In this document: positions 50,387 to 59,079 of the stretch, one piece after another
How the letters are laid out: each line of letters starts with the position of its first letter
How positions within the stretch are numbered: position 1 is the first letter of the stretch
NCBI GenBank assembly: GCA_039189655.1
Contig: JBCCYN010000001.1
Coordinates: forward strand, 42,887-106,886
Source: Acuticoccus sp039189655
GTDB lineage: Bacteria; Pseudomonadota; Alphaproteobacteria; Rhizobiales; Amorphaceae
DNA length: 64,000 nucleotides
Direction: 5' to 3'
Program-made: the position numbers and the translations under genes
The notes under the pieces: model-generated
Seen by the model: the letters and a program-made list of their open reading frames with translations, nothing else
Database searches by the model: none
What the model was told of the DNA's origin: nothing

Positions 50387-53386
50387 CTTACGCTCCACCT
50401 CTTCGACGCGGAAGCATTCGATGACATCGCCCTCACGGATGTCTTCGTACTTCTCGAAGGCCATGCCGCACTCCTGGCCCACCTGCACTTCCTTCACCTC
50501 GTCCTTGAAGCGCTTGAGCGTTTTCAAGGTGCCCTCGTGGATCACCACGTTGTCGCGCAAGAGGCGAACCCCTGCGCCGCGCTCCACCATGCCTTCGGTG
50601 ACCCGGCAACCGGCGACCTTGCCCACCTTGGTGATGTTGAACACCTGAAGAATTTCCGCGTAGCCGATGAAGCTCTCGCGCCGCTCCGGCGAGAGCATCC
50701 CGGACATGGCATCCTTCACGTCGTCGATCAGGTTGTAGATGATCGAGTAGTAGCGGATTTCCACACCGGCTCGCTCGGCAGCATCACGGGCCTGTTTATT
50801 GGCGCGCACGTTGAACGCGATGATCACACCGCCCGTCGCCGACGCAAGGGTCACATCCGATTCGGTTATTGCCCCAACACCTTGGTGGAGAATGCGGGCC
50901 GAAACCTCATCGGTGTTGAGCTTTTCCAGCGCGCCGGTAATGGCTTCTACTGAACCTTGGACGTCGCCCTTCAACACGATGGGGAATTCAGCCACCCCCG
51001 CCGCCTGAAGGTTGGTCATCATCTGTTCAAGCGATACGGCGGCCGTCGGCGTGGCGCTCGTTTCGCGCTTGACCCGCTCGCGGTACTCGGTGACTTCGCG
51101 GGCGCGTGCCTCGCTTTCCACCACCACGAACTGATCGCCGGCTTCGGGCGTGCCGTTCAAGCCGAGCACCTCAACGGGCATGGATGGACCCGCTTCCTTC
51201 ACGCGGTCACCCTGATCGTTGACCAGCGCACGCACTTTGCCCCACTCGGTGCCAGCGACGAGGATGTCGCCCACGTTAAGGGTACCTTGCTGGACGAGCA
51301 CCGTGGCAACGGCCCCCCGCCCCTTGTCGAGCTGCGCCTCGACCACTGTGCCCTGGCCGGCCCTGTCGGGATTTGCCTTGAGCTCCAAAATTTCCGCCTG
51401 GAGCAGGCAAGCTTCCAGAAGCTGCTGAAGGCCGGTGCCTTTGACCGCGGAGACTTCCACTTCCTGCACGTCGCCGGACATCGATTCCACCACGATGTCC
51501 TGCTGCAAAAGGTCGGTGCGCACTTTGGTGGGATCTGCCGCCGGCAAGTCGATCTTGTTGATCGCAACGATGATGGGGACGCCGGCAGCCTTGGCGTGGC
51601 TGATGGCCTCCGCCGTTTGGGGCATCACGCCATCGTCGGCGGCGACCACAAGGATCACCATGTCGGTGGCTTTGGCACCTCGGGCGCGCATGGCGGTGAA
51701 CGCAGCGTGGCCCGGTGTGTCTAGGAAGGACACCTTTTGGCCGTCGAGTTCCACCTGATACGCGCCAATGTGCTGGGTGATGCCGCCCGCCTCGCCAGCC
51801 ACAACGTTGGCTTTGCGGATGGCATCGAGAAGCGAGGTCTTGCCGTGGTCGACGTGGCCCATGATGGTCACCACCGGTGGGCGCGGCACAGCGTGATCGG
51901 TGTCCACATCGCCGTCGTCGAAGAGGCCCTCTTCCACATCGGCCTCGGAAACCCGCTTCACCGTATGGCCGAATTCCGTCACCACCAGTTCGGCGGTTTC
52001 CGCGTCGATGATGTCGGTGATCTTATGCATCTGCCCCTCTTTCATGAGGAGCTTGATCACGTCCACGCCGCGCTCGGACATGCGGCTGGCCAAATCCTGG
52101 ATGGAGATGGCGTCGGGGATGACCACTTCGCGCATGACTTTTTCCCGCGGTCCCGTCCGACTGCTGCTGCGCTTTTCTTTCTCGCGGCGCCGGCGCAGGG
52201 CCGCGAGGGAGCGGCCGCGCTCCGAATCGTCTTCAAGCGCGGTGGTGATGGTAAGTTTCGTGCGGCGCCGGTCGTCGCCCTTGCTCGCAGTCTTTGTGGG
52301 GACGGCGCGAGCTTTCTTCGCCTTGGCGCTCGCCGCCTCGTCTTCCTCAAGCTCTTTGGCGGTTTTGCGCCGGCCGCTGATGGTGCTCCGCGCCGCGCGC
52401 GTTTCAGCATCGACGGACGCGTCGGCGGCCTTGTTTGCTGCGCTTGCTTCCTCAGCAAGCTTGCGGGCTGCCAGCTCCTCCTCGGCCTTGCGGCGGGCTT
52501 CCTCACGCTCCTTGCGGACAGCCTCTTCGGCAAGTTCACGCTTGGCGCTCTCAATGGCCTCGCGCTCGCGCACGGCCTCTTCTTCTGCCCGGCGCTTTTG
52601 CTCGCCCTGTTGGCTGCGAGCTGTAGCGAGGGCTTTGGCTCGCGCTTCCTGCTCGGCCTTGGATAGGGTGCGATGCACCTGGGGCGAGGAGCGGCGCTGC
52701 GTTGGTGCCTTTTCCTGACGCTCGGCGCGCTGCTGCGGCGCTGCTTGACGGGACGCGCGTTGGCTCTGACCACCTGGCCCCGGAGAAGAGGCCAAAGAAG
52801 ACCGCTTGCGGGGCGCATTCTCGTCAGGCTTGGGCGTTGCAGGCGTGCGCACCTCAGCCTTGCCGATCACACGGGGCCGCCGCGGCATGTTGAGGGCCTG
52901 CGCGGCAAGCTCCTCGGCGGTGAGCGTGCGATTGGCTTGAGGGGTTTCGGCCGTTTCGGGCGGCGCAGCGCGGTCGGCCACCGCATCGGCTTGATTGTCG
53001 GTGTTTGGCACCGTCGTCGCGCTGGCCTCCACAACGGCCTCGGCCGGTGAAGCCTCAGGCTCGGCGGGCGCAGGCGCGGACGCGGCCGGAGCGGGCGTCG
53101 GTGCGGCGGGTGTCGCGGCCGGCTCCTCTGCAGGGCTCGTCGGCGGTGTAGCGGGCGCCGGCTTTTTCGCCTCCGCGGCTGCGGCTTTTCGCGGCGACTC
53201 CACCGGTGCGGTTGCATCGGTTTGGCCCGGCACAACCACGCGGCGCTTCTTCTTCTCCACCACAACCGATTTGGTCCGGCCGTGGGAGAAGCTTTGCCGT
53301 GTGGTGGATTTTTCCACACCGCCGCGGCGCAAGCTTATGGTTTTCTTGCGGCCGACTTGTTCGCCGGTGTCGTTGGTTTCGCTCAT
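50378..53386 (-). CDS. infB: Translation initiation factor IF-2
   Basis: 1002-aa GTPase that delivers initiator tRNA to the 30S subunit. Residues 1-400 are a long Ala/Pro- then Glu/Arg-rich low-complexity region typical of alphaproteobacteria. G1 GHVDHGKTSLLDAI, G3 DTPGHAAFTAMRARGA and G4 NKIDLP lie near residue 520-640, followed by domains II to IV. Its ATG overlaps the ylxR stop by four bases, in the conserved rimP-nusA-ylxR-infB order. rbfA and truB, often next, are absent. Confidence 0.96.
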   Translation of the reverse strand: MSETNDTGEQVGRKKTISLRRGGVEKSTTRQSFSHGRTKSVVVEKKKRRVVVPGQTDATAPVESPRKAAAAEAKKPAPATPPTSPAEEPAATPAAPTPAPAASAPAPAEPEASPAEAVVEASATTVPNTDNQADAVADRAAPPETAETPQANRTLTAEELAAQALNMPRRPRVIGKAEVRTPATPKPDENAPRKRSSLASSPGPGGQSQRASRQAAPQQRAERQEKAPTQRRSSPQVHRTLSKAEQEARAKALATARSQQGEQKRRAEEEAVREREAIESAKRELAEEAVRKEREEARRKAEEELAARKLAEEASAANKAADASVDAETRAARSTISGRRKTAKELEEDEAASAKAKKARAVPTKTASKGDDRRRTKLTITTALEDDSERGRSLAALRRRREKEKRSSSRTGPREKVMREVVIPDAISIQDLASRMSERGVDVIKLLMKEGQMHKITDIIDAETAELVVTEFGHTVKRVSEADVEEGLFDDGDVDTDHAVPRPPVVTIMGHVDHGKTSLLDAIRKANVVAGEAGGITQHIGAYQVELDGQKVSFLDTPGHAAFTAMRARGAKATDMVILVVAADDGVMPQTAEAISHAKAAGVPIIVAINKIDLPAADPTKVRTDLLQQDIVVESMSGDVQEVEVSAVKGTGLQQLLEACLLQAEILELKANPDRAGQGTVVEAQLDKGRGAVATVLVQQGTLNVGDILVAGTEWGKVRALVNDQGDRVKEAGPSMPVEVLGLNGTPEAGDQFVVVESEARAREVTEYRERVKRETSATPTAAVSLEQMMTNLQAAGVAEFPIVLKGDVQGSVEAITGALEKLNTDEVSARILHQGVGAITESDVTLASATGGVIIAFNVRANKQARDAAERAGVEIRYYSIIYNLIDDVKDAMSGMLSPERRESFIGYAEILQVFNITKVGKVAGCRVTEGMVERGAGVRLLRDNVVIHEGTLKTLKRFKDEVKEVQVGQECGMAFEKYEDIREGDVIECFRVEEVERKLS

Positions 53387-54060
53387 ACAGTCAAAGGTCC
53401 TGCGAACGCTGGTTCGCCGTCATGTTCTCGGTCGCCCACGCCACCGCCCGGCCCATATTCATAGCCGCGCAAGCGCAAAGCGTCCATGAAGAAGAGATCA
53501 CTCGTTTGGCCGGGCGACAGTGCGACATGGACCACACGCTCACGCCCCAACGTGCCACCCAACTCTCGCGAGGCAAACACGTCCGCCAATTCCCGCCTGT
53601 TATGGAGACGCGGAGCCTTTTTGGCAAGCGCTGACAGCTTGGTTCGGCTGTGCGCTGCTGCGTCCGAAGCGAGCACCAGACCCAAGACAGGTGACCCGGA
53701 AAGAACCCCGCTCACCTTGTCGAAGCCGAATGTCACCAGTCCCGCTTTGTGGGCCAATGCGAGCCGTTGCAAGGCTGCTTTGCGCATCAAAGAGCCGACC
53801 AAAAGCGAAAGGTCGTCCGGGATCTCCACGTCCGTCTTGAATACCCTTGCGAACACCCGCCGCTTGACCGCTTCGGCAACGCTCGTCCGGTGGGCGCTGA
53901 TCCAAGCGCCCCGCCCGGGCAAACGACGCCGCAGGTCCGGCGTCACCACCCCCTCGGGGGAGAGGACAAACCGCACCATGGTGGACGGCGCACCTTTCTT
54001 TCGCGTCAGCGCGCAGGTTCGTTCGCTGGGTCTGTTCGACCTTGCGGATTTGCCGGTCAG
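53383..54060 (-). CDS. ylxR: YlxR/DUF448 RNA-binding protein, probable CTG start
   Basis: 225 aa if started at CTG 54060. The first ATG (53979) would leave off the conserved YlxR motif: upstream in the same frame the codons read R-T-C-A-L-T-R, 13 residues before MVRFVLSP. No ATG, GTG or TTG exists in that stretch. The CTG at 54060 overlaps the nusA TGA as CTGA, and GGAGG lies seven bases before it. The N-terminal half is the YlxR domain and the C-terminal half an L7Ae-like domain (ALQRLALAHKAGLVTFGFDKV). It acts with NusA/IF-2 in RNA binding. Confidence 0.85.
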   Translation of the reverse strand: MTGKSARSNRPSERTCALTRKKGAPSTMVRFVLSPEGVVTPDLRRRLPGRGAWISAHRTSVAEAVKRRVFARVFKTDVEIPDDLSLLVGSLMRKAALQRLALAHKAGLVTFGFDKVSGVLSGSPVLGLVLASDAAAHSRTKLSALAKKAPRLHNRRELADVFASRELGGTLGRERVVHVALSPGQTSDLFFMDALRLRGYEYGPGGGVGDREHDGEPAFAGPLTV

Positions 54061-55673
54061 CTGGTCGCCTCCATCTCGCCGCCATCTTCCATGGCCTCTT
54101 CCTCAGGCTCTGGCGGCGCGAGGTCTTCCTCGGTCACCCAGCCCATGAGGAGACGGGCGTTCATGATCATGTTCTCGGCCGCTTCCCGATCCACGCCATG
54201 GGTCGAAAGCGGCCCTGTGTGCCGCACCGTCTCAGTGCCGCGCTTTTCCACCCAGCCCACAAGGTCGTCCGGCACGCTACCGGCAAAATCCTCAAGGTTT
54301 TTCACGTCGTCCTCGCCGAGCGCCACCATCATGGCCGTGGTCATGCCGGGCACCTGGCGCAGATCATCCTCAACGCCCAGTTCGCGGCGCCGCTCATCGT
54401 TCCTGCGCTCCAACTCCTCCAGGTGCTCGCGCGCCCGGGCCTGAATCTCCTCCGCAGTTTCCTCGTCAAACCCTTCGATGGTCGCGATCTCTTCGATCTC
54501 GACGTACGCCACCTCTTCCATGGAGGTGAAGCCTTCGGACGCCAGGAGTTGGCCGACCACCTCGTCCACGTTGAGGCCATCCACGAAGAGCTGCGTGCGC
54601 TCCAAGAATTCTTTCTGCCGGCGCTCGGACTCTTCGGCTTCGGTCATGATGTCGATGTCCCAGCCGGTGAGCTGGCTGGCGAGGCGCACATTTTGCCCGC
54701 GCCGACCGATGGCGAGGGAAAGCTGATCGTCCGGCACCACCACCTCGATGCGCTCGGTGTCCTCATCGAGCACCACCTTGGAGACCTCTGCCGGCTGAAG
54801 GGCGTTGACGATGAAGGTGGCCGCGTCCGGCGACCAGGGGATGATGTCGATCTTTTCGCCCTGCTGCTCCTGCACCACCGCCTGCACGCGCGAGCCTCTC
54901 ATGCCAACGCAGGCTCCCACCGGATCGATGGAGCTGTCATGGCTGATGACGGCGATTTTCGCCCGGCTGCCGGGGTCGCGCGCCACCGACTTCACCTCGA
55001 TGATGCCGTCATAGATCTCCGGCACCTCCTGGCGGAAGAGCATTGATGTAAACTGGGGATGGGTGCGCGACAAAAAGATCTGCGGCCCGCGAGGCTCGCG
55101 GCGCACGTCGGCGATGTAGGAGCGGATCCGGTCGCCGGGGCGGAAAATTTCTCGGGGGATGAGCTGATCGCGCCGCACGATGGCCTCGCCTCGGCCGAGA
55201 TCAACAATCACATTGCCGTACTCCACCCGCTTGACGATGCCGTTGATGATTTCGCCCATGCGATCTTTAAATTCATCGTACTGGCGATCGCGCTCCGCCT
55301 CTCGCACCTTTTGGACAATCACCTGCTTGGCGCTTTGGGTGGCAACCCGGCCGAACTCGATGGGCGGGAGCGGGTCGGCGATGAAGTCGCCCACTTGCAC
55401 CTCGGGGTTTTTGGCGAGGGCATCGGCAAGGGCAATTTGCGCCGACGGGTTTTCGACATCCTCCACCACCTCCATGAGGCGCTGGAGCCGGGTTTCGCCG
55501 GTCTTTGGATTAATTTCGGCGCGAATCTCGGTCTCCATCCCGTAGCGGGCGCGGGCGGCCTTTTGGATGGCATCTTCCATCGCTTCGATCACGATGGTGC
55601 GGTCGATCTGCTTTTCACGCGCGACCGCATCGGCGATCTGCAGCAATTCAAGCTTGTTCGCGCTGACAGCCAT
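54057..55673 (-). CDS. nusA: Transcription termination/antitermination factor NusA
   Basis: 538-aa RNA-polymerase-binding factor. N-terminal domain (NKLELLQIADAVAREKQI), S1 domain (GEIINGIVKRVEYGNVIVDLGRGEA), two KH domains (DPVGACVGMRGSRVQAVVQE and LAIGRRGQNVRLASQLTGW), and C-terminal helix-hairpin repeats (TIEGFDEETAEEIQ; DLVGWVEKR) with an acidic tail. It modulates pausing and antitermination. The gap to rimP upstream is 137 bp with no gene. Confidence 0.96.
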   Translation of the reverse strand: MAVSANKLELLQIADAVAREKQIDRTIVIEAMEDAIQKAARARYGMETEIRAEINPKTGETRLQRLMEVVEDVENPSAQIALADALAKNPEVQVGDFIADPLPPIEFGRVATQSAKQVIVQKVREAERDRQYDEFKDRMGEIINGIVKRVEYGNVIVDLGRGEAIVRRDQLIPREIFRPGDRIRSYIADVRREPRGPQIFLSRTHPQFTSMLFRQEVPEIYDGIIEVKSVARDPGSRAKIAVISHDSSIDPVGACVGMRGSRVQAVVQEQQGEKIDIIPWSPDAATFIVNALQPAEVSKVVLDEDTERIEVVVPDDQLSLAIGRRGQNVRLASQLTGWDIDIMTEAEESERRQKEFLERTQLFVDGLNVDEVVGQLLASEGFTSMEEVAYVEIEEIATIEGFDEETAEEIQARAREHLEELERRNDERRRELGVEDDLRQVPGMTTAMMVALGEDDVKNLEDFAGSVPDDLVGWVEKRGTETVRHTGPLSTHGVDREAAENMIMNARLLMGWVTEEDLAPPEPEEEAMEDGGEMEATS

Positions 55674-55810
55674 GTCTCTTTCCTCTTACGGGGCGAGCGC
55701 CCCAGTGTTCGCTCTGACAGGGAGGGCGAAAGCCCCCCATTCTCCCAAGGGCACACGCCCCAAATTCTTGTTCCGGCAAGAGCCTTTGCCTGCCGTCGCC
55801 ACAACTACCC

Positions 55811-56410
55811 TCAATTGAGCGAAGAACCCTGCTTTCCCGCTCGCAGCGATTCTTCGACCAATGCATCCGTCATGATCAGGCGGGCGTCCGAGAGATCGTG
55901 AACCGGGAGCCAGACCGTGTCTGCCCCCATTTCTGACATTCTTACTCCTACCTTGTCGTCCTCGACGCCGAGCAGCCGGCCGCGCCACCGCCGCCGACCG
56001 TCCAGTGGCAAAGCCGTCTCCAGCTTGGCTTCGTGGCCAGCCCACCGGGAAAAATCGCCGAGGCGCACCAGCGGCCGGTCAATCCCCGGCGAAGACACCT
56101 CCAAGTGGTATGCGCGACCGATGGGATCATCGACGTCGAGGGCGGGGGAGATGACGCGGCTGATCGCCTCGCAATCCTCGATGGTGAGGGTGCCGTCCAC
56201 CCGTTCAGCCATCACCTGGACCGTGCAGCCGTTCTGTCCGCTGACCCGCACGCGCACCAGACGAAAGTCCAGGGTTGCGAGGATCGGTGCAACGATTTTC
56301 GCCACACGCGCGTCAAGTCCGCTCTCGCGGATGATCCGGTCGTCGGCGCCCGGCGCATCCTCCAAGGCAGGATGGGGATCGGCCACGGTAGGGTTGTCAG
56401 CCAAGCTCAC
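55811..56410 (-). CDS. rimP: Ribosome maturation factor RimP
   Basis: 199-aa 30S assembly factor. The signature LEVSSPGIDRPL is present near residue 94, with an N-terminal alpha/beta domain and a C-terminal SH3-like domain (GRLLGVEDDKVGV). First gene of the rimP-nusA-ylxR-infB cluster. The ATG at 56410 is preceded by a purine-rich GAGGTGAG site. Confidence 0.94.
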   Translation of the reverse strand: MSLADNPTVADPHPALEDAPGADDRIIRESGLDARVAKIVAPILATLDFRLVRVRVSGQNGCTVQVMAERVDGTLTIEDCEAISRVISPALDVDDPIGRAYHLEVSSPGIDRPLVRLGDFSRWAGHEAKLETALPLDGRRRWRGRLLGVEDDKVGVRMSEMGADTVWLPVHDLSDARLIMTDALVEESLRAGKQGSSLN

Positions 56411-56508
56411 CTCAAACAGTCACGATACCGGTGGATTGGCCAAAACGCCGTTGGGGCCGGCCCCCGGAGGCGCCAACCGATCAGCGTTCTACCAATTCGG
56501 AATTTCGC

Positions 56509-57057
56509 CTACATAGCCTCAGGCCGCGCTTTTTTCAAGGCTTCTTCGCCGGGCGCCAGGGGCGCGAACTGGGCAAAGCCTTCAACCACGTGCTCGTAGA
56601 CTGCCCGCTTGAAGGGAACCACCAGATCACTGACGGCGCCGAGCCGCTCCCAACGCCATTGGGAAAATTCTTGGGAATGACCATCGGGTGGGTGAACCAC
56701 ATCGATTTCGCTCTCATCGCCCTCGAAGCGGAACGCGAACCAACGCTGGGCCTGACCCCGGTACCGGCCGCGCCAGGCGGCAAGATCGCGGGGAAGTTCA
56801 TAGTGAAGCCAGCCTTCCAATTCGCCCAGGAGAGAGACTGAACAGATGCGAGTTTCCTCGTAAAGTTCGCGCTTTGCAGCGGCTAGCGGGTCTTCGCCGT
56901 TGTCGATTCCGCCCTGGGGCATTTGCCAGGAATACTGGGGGACCACGCCTTTAGAAGCGCGTTTTCCCAGGAAAACTCTGCCATCTTTGGAAAACACGGC
57001 CACACCGACGCACGGGCGATAGCCCCGCCCTGGGCGCGATCGAGAAACGTTCTTCAA
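56509..57057 (-). CDS. rppH: RNA pyrophosphohydrolase (Nudix)
   Basis: 182-aa Nudix hydrolase that removes pyrophosphate from mRNA 5' ends and triggers decay. The Nudix box is complete: GGIDNGEDPLAAAKRELYEETRI, with WQMPQGG before it. The N-terminal YRPCVGVAVFSKDGRVFLG is typical of the alphaproteobacterial RppH/IalA group. Its ATG overlaps the upstream peroxidase stop by four bases. Confidence 0.93.
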   Translation of the reverse strand: MKNVSRSRPGRGYRPCVGVAVFSKDGRVFLGKRASKGVVPQYSWQMPQGGIDNGEDPLAAAKRELYEETRICSVSLLGELEGWLHYELPRDLAAWRGRYRGQAQRWFAFRFEGDESEIDVVHPPDGHSQEFSQWRWERLGAVSDLVVPFKRAVYEHVVEGFAQFAPLAPGEEALKKARPEAM

Positions 57058-57626
57058 AGCGAGGGTGTCCTCAGAGCCTCTTCCACCGCGTCGACCACGC
57101 GCTTGGATTGGGGCTCAATGAAGGACGGGAACGCCGCCACGAAGCGACCGTCTCGACCGATCAGGATCTTGTGGAAATTCCAAGCCGGCACTGCCGCTCG
57201 GCCACCGACCGCCCGTGCCCAGGCGAATGCTGGGTGGGCGTCCGCTCCGGTGACGGTGGCCTTTTCAAGCATCGGAAAGGAGACACCGTAGTTGCGGGAG
57301 CAGAACGTGGCGATCTCTTCATTGGAACCGGGCTCTTGGCGGCCAAATTCGTTGGAGGGGACGCCAAGGACCGTAAGCCCCGTCCCGCCGTACCGGTCGC
57401 TGAGGCCCTCGAGCCCCTCATACTGGGGCGTAAAAGCGCACTTGGAGGCGGTGTTGACGAGGAGCACCACGCGGCCACGGAGCGTATCGCCTTGAAATTT
57501 TTCACCCGCAAGACCGGTGAGAGGTAGTGAAGACCAATCAATGGGCGCTCCGGCGCGGGAAGGCGCGGCAAGCATCATCACGCCCGCAAACGCCATCATT
57601 GCCACAGCACCCATGAGGCGCACCAT
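57054..57626 (-). CDS. Glutathione peroxidase-family thiol peroxidase, exported
   Basis: 190-aa GPx/BtuE-type peroxidase. A signal peptide is likely at residues 1-26 (MMAFAGVMMLAAPSRAGA). The peroxidatic Cys, not selenocysteine, lies in VNTASKCAFTPQY; PSNEFGRQEPG supplies the catalytic Gln and AWNFHKIL the Trp/Asn. It reduces hydroperoxides, probably with thioredoxin-like donors, in the periplasm. It is co-transcribed with rppH through a four-base overlap. Confidence 0.9.
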   Translation of the reverse strand: MVRLMGAVAMMAFAGVMMLAAPSRAGAPIDWSSLPLTGLAGEKFQGDTLRGRVVLLVNTASKCAFTPQYEGLEGLSDRYGGTGLTVLGVPSNEFGRQEPGSNEEIATFCSRNYGVSFPMLEKATVTGADAHPAFAWARAVGGRAAVPAWNFHKILIGRDGRFVAAFPSFIEPQSKRVVDAVEEALRTPSL

Positions 57627-57715
57627 AAACCACCCCTTATTCCGTCCATTTCAGCGCGGCCAGGACCAGGTCCCGACCTCTCTATACCCAGTAGCGGCTT
57701 TGAGCGCCCAGGCAG

Positions 57716-57871
57716 CTCACCACCCGTGGCGGTTTTTTGCCCCATGGTTTTTCACCCAGCGGCGGCTCCTCACCCCATGGCGAATTTTCATCCCTTGCGG
57801 CTCTTCACCCCGGTACGGCTTTTCATATAGTGGCCGCTCCTCACTCTCCGGCTGCCCTTCACCCGCGGCGG
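57716..57871. repeat. Degenerate tandem array, nine units of about 17 bp
   Basis: Successive units of 15-20 bp follow a loose consensus CTYYTCACCC-n3-GGCGG: for example TTTTTCACCCAGCGGCGG (57748), CTCCTCACCCCATGGCGA (57766), CTCTTCACCCCGGTACGG (57801). The array fills most of the 257-bp gap between the peroxidase and PPOX genes. There are no unique spacers, so it is not a CRISPR array. Function unknown. Confidence 0.6.
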
Positions 57872-57883
57872 CCGAAGGTGGTT

Positions 57884-58495
57884 CTATGGCGCGAGCCAAT
57901 CTCGGTCCACAGTGGCGCCATAGCGCACCAGGGCGCGGCGGTGGCCGGCGGCGGCGAGATAAAGCCACTCGAACGCCGAAATCTCAACCTCAACAAGCAC
58001 AAAATTGCCATAACCGTCTTTGTCGCACAGCAAAGAGCGGTTGGCCTCATCGGGCGCCTGCATCACCGCTCCGGGCGCGATGGGCTGACGATAACACTCC
58101 TTGCTGAAGTCGCGCATGCCCTCCCAGGTGTGCGCGGTGCGCTCATCTTCATGGTGGACGATGGCAAGGCCGTCAGCGCGGACCTGCACCTTCTCGTCGT
58201 GGTCGTAAAAGTGCATGGCGCATCGGGGATCAGCTTTGAGGGCGGCAACCTTGGTGGAGCGCACATCGGTATGAAAGCGCAGCCGCCGCGCCGCCCGGTC
58301 CGCCCCGCGCAGCACCACCGTCCGCGGGCTCACCCTGCCGTCTATGCCGATATTTGCCACTGTGGCTTGATGAAAGGCGCTCTTGCGCGACGTGGCCCCC
58401 AGCGCGAGGAATTCCCACGCGGCGTTCTCCACAGCTTCAAGGGAACTGTAGTGAGCGGGAATGGGGGCGGCGTTGGGGATTGGCGCGTGGTCCAT
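57884..58495 (-). CDS. Pyridoxamine 5'-phosphate oxidase-family flavoprotein
   Basis: 203-aa FMN-binding split-barrel protein of the PNPOx-like group. Segments SPRTVVLRGADRAARRLRFHTDVRSTKVAAL (FMN phosphate contacts) and AMHFYDHDEKVQVR are typical. Key PdxH residues for pyridoxal phosphate binding are not obviously complete, so true vitamin B6 oxidation is uncertain; it belongs to the Alr4036-like set. Confidence 0.85.
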   Translation of the reverse strand: MDHAPIPNAAPIPAHYSSLEAVENAAWEFLALGATSRKSAFHQATVANIGIDGRVSPRTVVLRGADRAARRLRFHTDVRSTKVAALKADPRCAMHFYDHDEKVQVRADGLAIVHHEDERTAHTWEGMRDFSKECYRQPIAPGAVMQAPDEANRSLLCDKDGYGNFVLVEVEISAFEWLYLAAAGHRRALVRYGATVDRDWLAP

Positions 58496-58504
58496 GGCAA
58501 ACGC

Positions 58505-58717
58505 TCAAATCCTGGGCGCTGGCTGGAGGGCGAACTTTGCGTCCCGCCGCGCGGTGAGCTCTGCTTCGATCCGCTCCAATACCGCCTTTGCGTCCGTGCT
58601 CCCGCGCCGGCGCGAGGCCCGTTCGGCAATTGCTCTTTGGGCGATCAACTCACGATAGGTGAAGGCGTCCAGCGCGGTTCTGGGATCCGACCTTAATCGC
58701 CTCGAGGCGCCTTTCAT
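58505..58717 (-). CDS. 70-aa hypothetical protein coupled to a DCC-family gene
   Basis: Small basic, helical protein of unknown function (KGASRRLRSDPRTALDAFT, then AVLERIEAELTARRDAKF). Its ATG at 58717 overlaps the stop of the DCC-family gene as ATGA, which supports translation. The longer open frame above it is only a shadow of that gene. Ends nine bases before the PPOX-type gene's ATG. Confidence 0.6.
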   Translation of the reverse strand: MKGASRRLRSDPRTALDAFTYRELIAQRAIAERASRRRGSTDAKAVLERIEAELTARRDAKFALQPAPRI

Positions 58718-59079
58718 CGGCAACGCCCGGCCTCCTGGCGGCCGCCGAACAGCCGTTGAACGGACGGGCGCACCACAAGAAACCCACAATAGGCGAGTTC
58801 CAGGCCATGGCGCACAAGCGGCAAGCCGGCAATCCGGCCGACGATGCGAAATCCTGGCGTCTTGCGCCAAAGGGCCGCGAAGGCCACGGCCCCGGAGAGG
58901 AGCTGATCGCCTTCGCGCACATGAAACCGCGCCATCGCCGCCTGGGGCGAAAGGTCGTCCGGCACATTCGACGCCACGCTTACATCGACAAACTCGGCCT
59001 CGGCGCGGTGGCGATAAAGGGCAATTTCCCGCCGGCAAAGAGGGCACGATGCATCATAGTAGACGGTGACGTCAGCCAC
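58714..59079 (-). CDS. DCC-family (DUF393) thiol-disulfide oxidoreductase-like protein
   Basis: 121-aa protein with the DCC motif YYDASCPLCRREIALY close to the N-terminus, a thioredoxin-like CxxC, then a helical part ending in RPSVQRLFGG. Redox role is inferred from the family. The GTG at 59079 overlaps the SDR stop by eight bases and starts just before the first strand; an upstream ATG in frame adds 17 non-homologous residues. Confidence 0.82.
   Translation of the reverse strand: MADVTVYYDASCPLCRREIALYRHRAEAEFVDVSVASNVPDDLSPQAAMARFHVREGDQLLSGAVAFAALWRKTPGFRIVGRIAGLPLVRHGLELAYCGFLVVRPSVQRLFGGRQEAGRCR

Noticed and set aside
57716..57871. Possible CRISPR array
   Set aside because: Units are 15-20 bp, diverged and directly adjoining, with no unique spacers, leader or cas genes.
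58718..59047. Long leftward frame continuing above the 70-aa gene
   Set aside because: It is the alternative-frame shadow of the DCC-family gene; the ATGA overlap at 58717 marks the real start.
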